Shown in pieces: positions 14,330 to 14,562 of a stretch of DNA of 14,562 nt (position 1 is its first letter; the number at the start of each line of letters is the position of its first letter). The position numbers and the translations under genes were made by a program. Location of the stretch: the NCBI GenBank assembly GCA_051878085.1, contig JBJEJN010000076.1:1-14562 (forward strand). The letters run 5' to 3'. The stretch is from SFTH01 sp051878085 (lineage in GTDB: Bacteria > Bacillota > Clostridia > Christensenellales > Aristaeellaceae). The notes beneath the pieces are model-generated. The model worked only from the letters and a program-made list of their open reading frames with translations, was not told the DNA's origin and made no database searches.

Positions 14330-14373
14330 GCAAAAAAGCCTACCGAAATAATGAAATCGGTTGGCTTTTTTGC
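14330..14373. terminator. Bidirectional intrinsic terminator closing the helD operon
   Basis: GCAAAAAAGCC (14330-14340) pairs with GGCTTTTTTGC (14363-14373). After one T-T mismatch an inner ACCGA/TCGGT stem closes a ten-base loop. The six-T run on either strand lets it serve both the + strand operon and the minus-strand gene entering from the right. Confidence 0.88.
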
Positions 14374-14389
14374 TTACTGCGTCAGCTTC

Positions 14390-14440
14390 GGCTGCAAATT
14401 GCGGTCACTTACGTCTAAGTAAGCTCCCTTATTTGCAGCC
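14390..14440. repeat. Nested inverted repeat in the intergenic region
   Basis: GGCTGCAAAT (14390-14399) is a perfect inverted repeat of ATTTGCAGCC (14431-14440). Inside it, CTTAC (14408-14412) pairs with GTAAG (14419-14423). The rest of 14374-14507 holds no convincing gene. It reads open only in short stop-bounded frames, which suggests a non-coding dispersed element or an RNA structure beside the terminator. Confidence 0.65.
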
Positions 14441-14507
14441 TTGCTTCCTTGTCTTGCAGGCTTTCTCAGCGTCTGGAAAGCGCTGCTTTGTCAAAAGGTC
14501 GTTTCTA

Positions 14508-14562
14508 TTATTGCAAATCCAGCTCCGGCGGCACGTCGATCTCGTCGGAGACGTACCTGCCG
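14508..14562 (-). CDS. C-terminal end of an unidentified minus-strand gene (partial)
   Basis: On the minus strand the last 55 bases read GRYVSDEIDVPPELDLQ followed by TAA (14508-14510), with another frame stop TAG just after. Balanced residue use and the position facing the bidirectional terminator support the tail of a real gene that continues beyond the window. It is too short to identify. Confidence 0.45.
   Translation of the reverse strand, partial: GRYVSDEIDVPPELDLQ

Overview
The window is GC-rich, gene-dense bacterial chromosome. Strong AGGAGG-type ribosome sites, a Gram-positive type HelD, a YARHG-domain secreted protein, DUF2148, and the HI0933/COG2509 flavoprotein pair point to a Bacillota (Firmicutes) bacterium. 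An anaerobic Clostridia lineage of the gut type is my best inference. No phage, IS transposase, CRISPR array, rRNA or tRNA is visible.

Left part (1-4863). A + strand gene, cut by the window start, joins the C-terminal half of a TauE/SafE-type exporter to a CTP-dependent polyprenol/phytol kinase-like membrane domain. It converges on a minus-strand group across a bidirectional terminator (1106-1135). The minus group reads luxS, a DUF2148 iron-sulfur protein, a nucleotidyltransferase, and a secreted DUF5050-like/YARHG protein. It starts from a near-consensus promoter just upstream of luxS (4836-4863).

Middle part (4864-8071). A regulator-like protein with two Myb/SANT-like repeats is divergent from luxS. 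Three stem-loops (5749-5880) separate it from a convergent gene for a large, very acidic secreted protein of unknown function. The divergent region 7852-8071 holds a promoter for that gene, an abutting palindrome, a + strand terminator-like hairpin, and an extended -10 promoter for the next operon.

Right part (8072-14373). This is a tight + strand operon of four genes: helD (RNA polymerase recycling ATPase), an HI0933/BaiN-like flavoprotein, a COG2509 FAD-dependent dehydrogenase, and a fusion of a HAD phosphatase with thiamine pyrophosphokinase. Stop/start overlaps (ATGA) occur at two of the three junctions, and a strong bidirectional terminator closes the operon. After it come a nested inverted repeat and the last codons of a minus-strand gene cut by the window end.

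The most interesting items are the two gene fusions (TauE/polyprenol kinase and HAD/thiamine pyrophosphokinase) and the helD-flavoprotein-thiamine operon with its unusual upstream region. I see no clear, self-contained new defence or mobile system.
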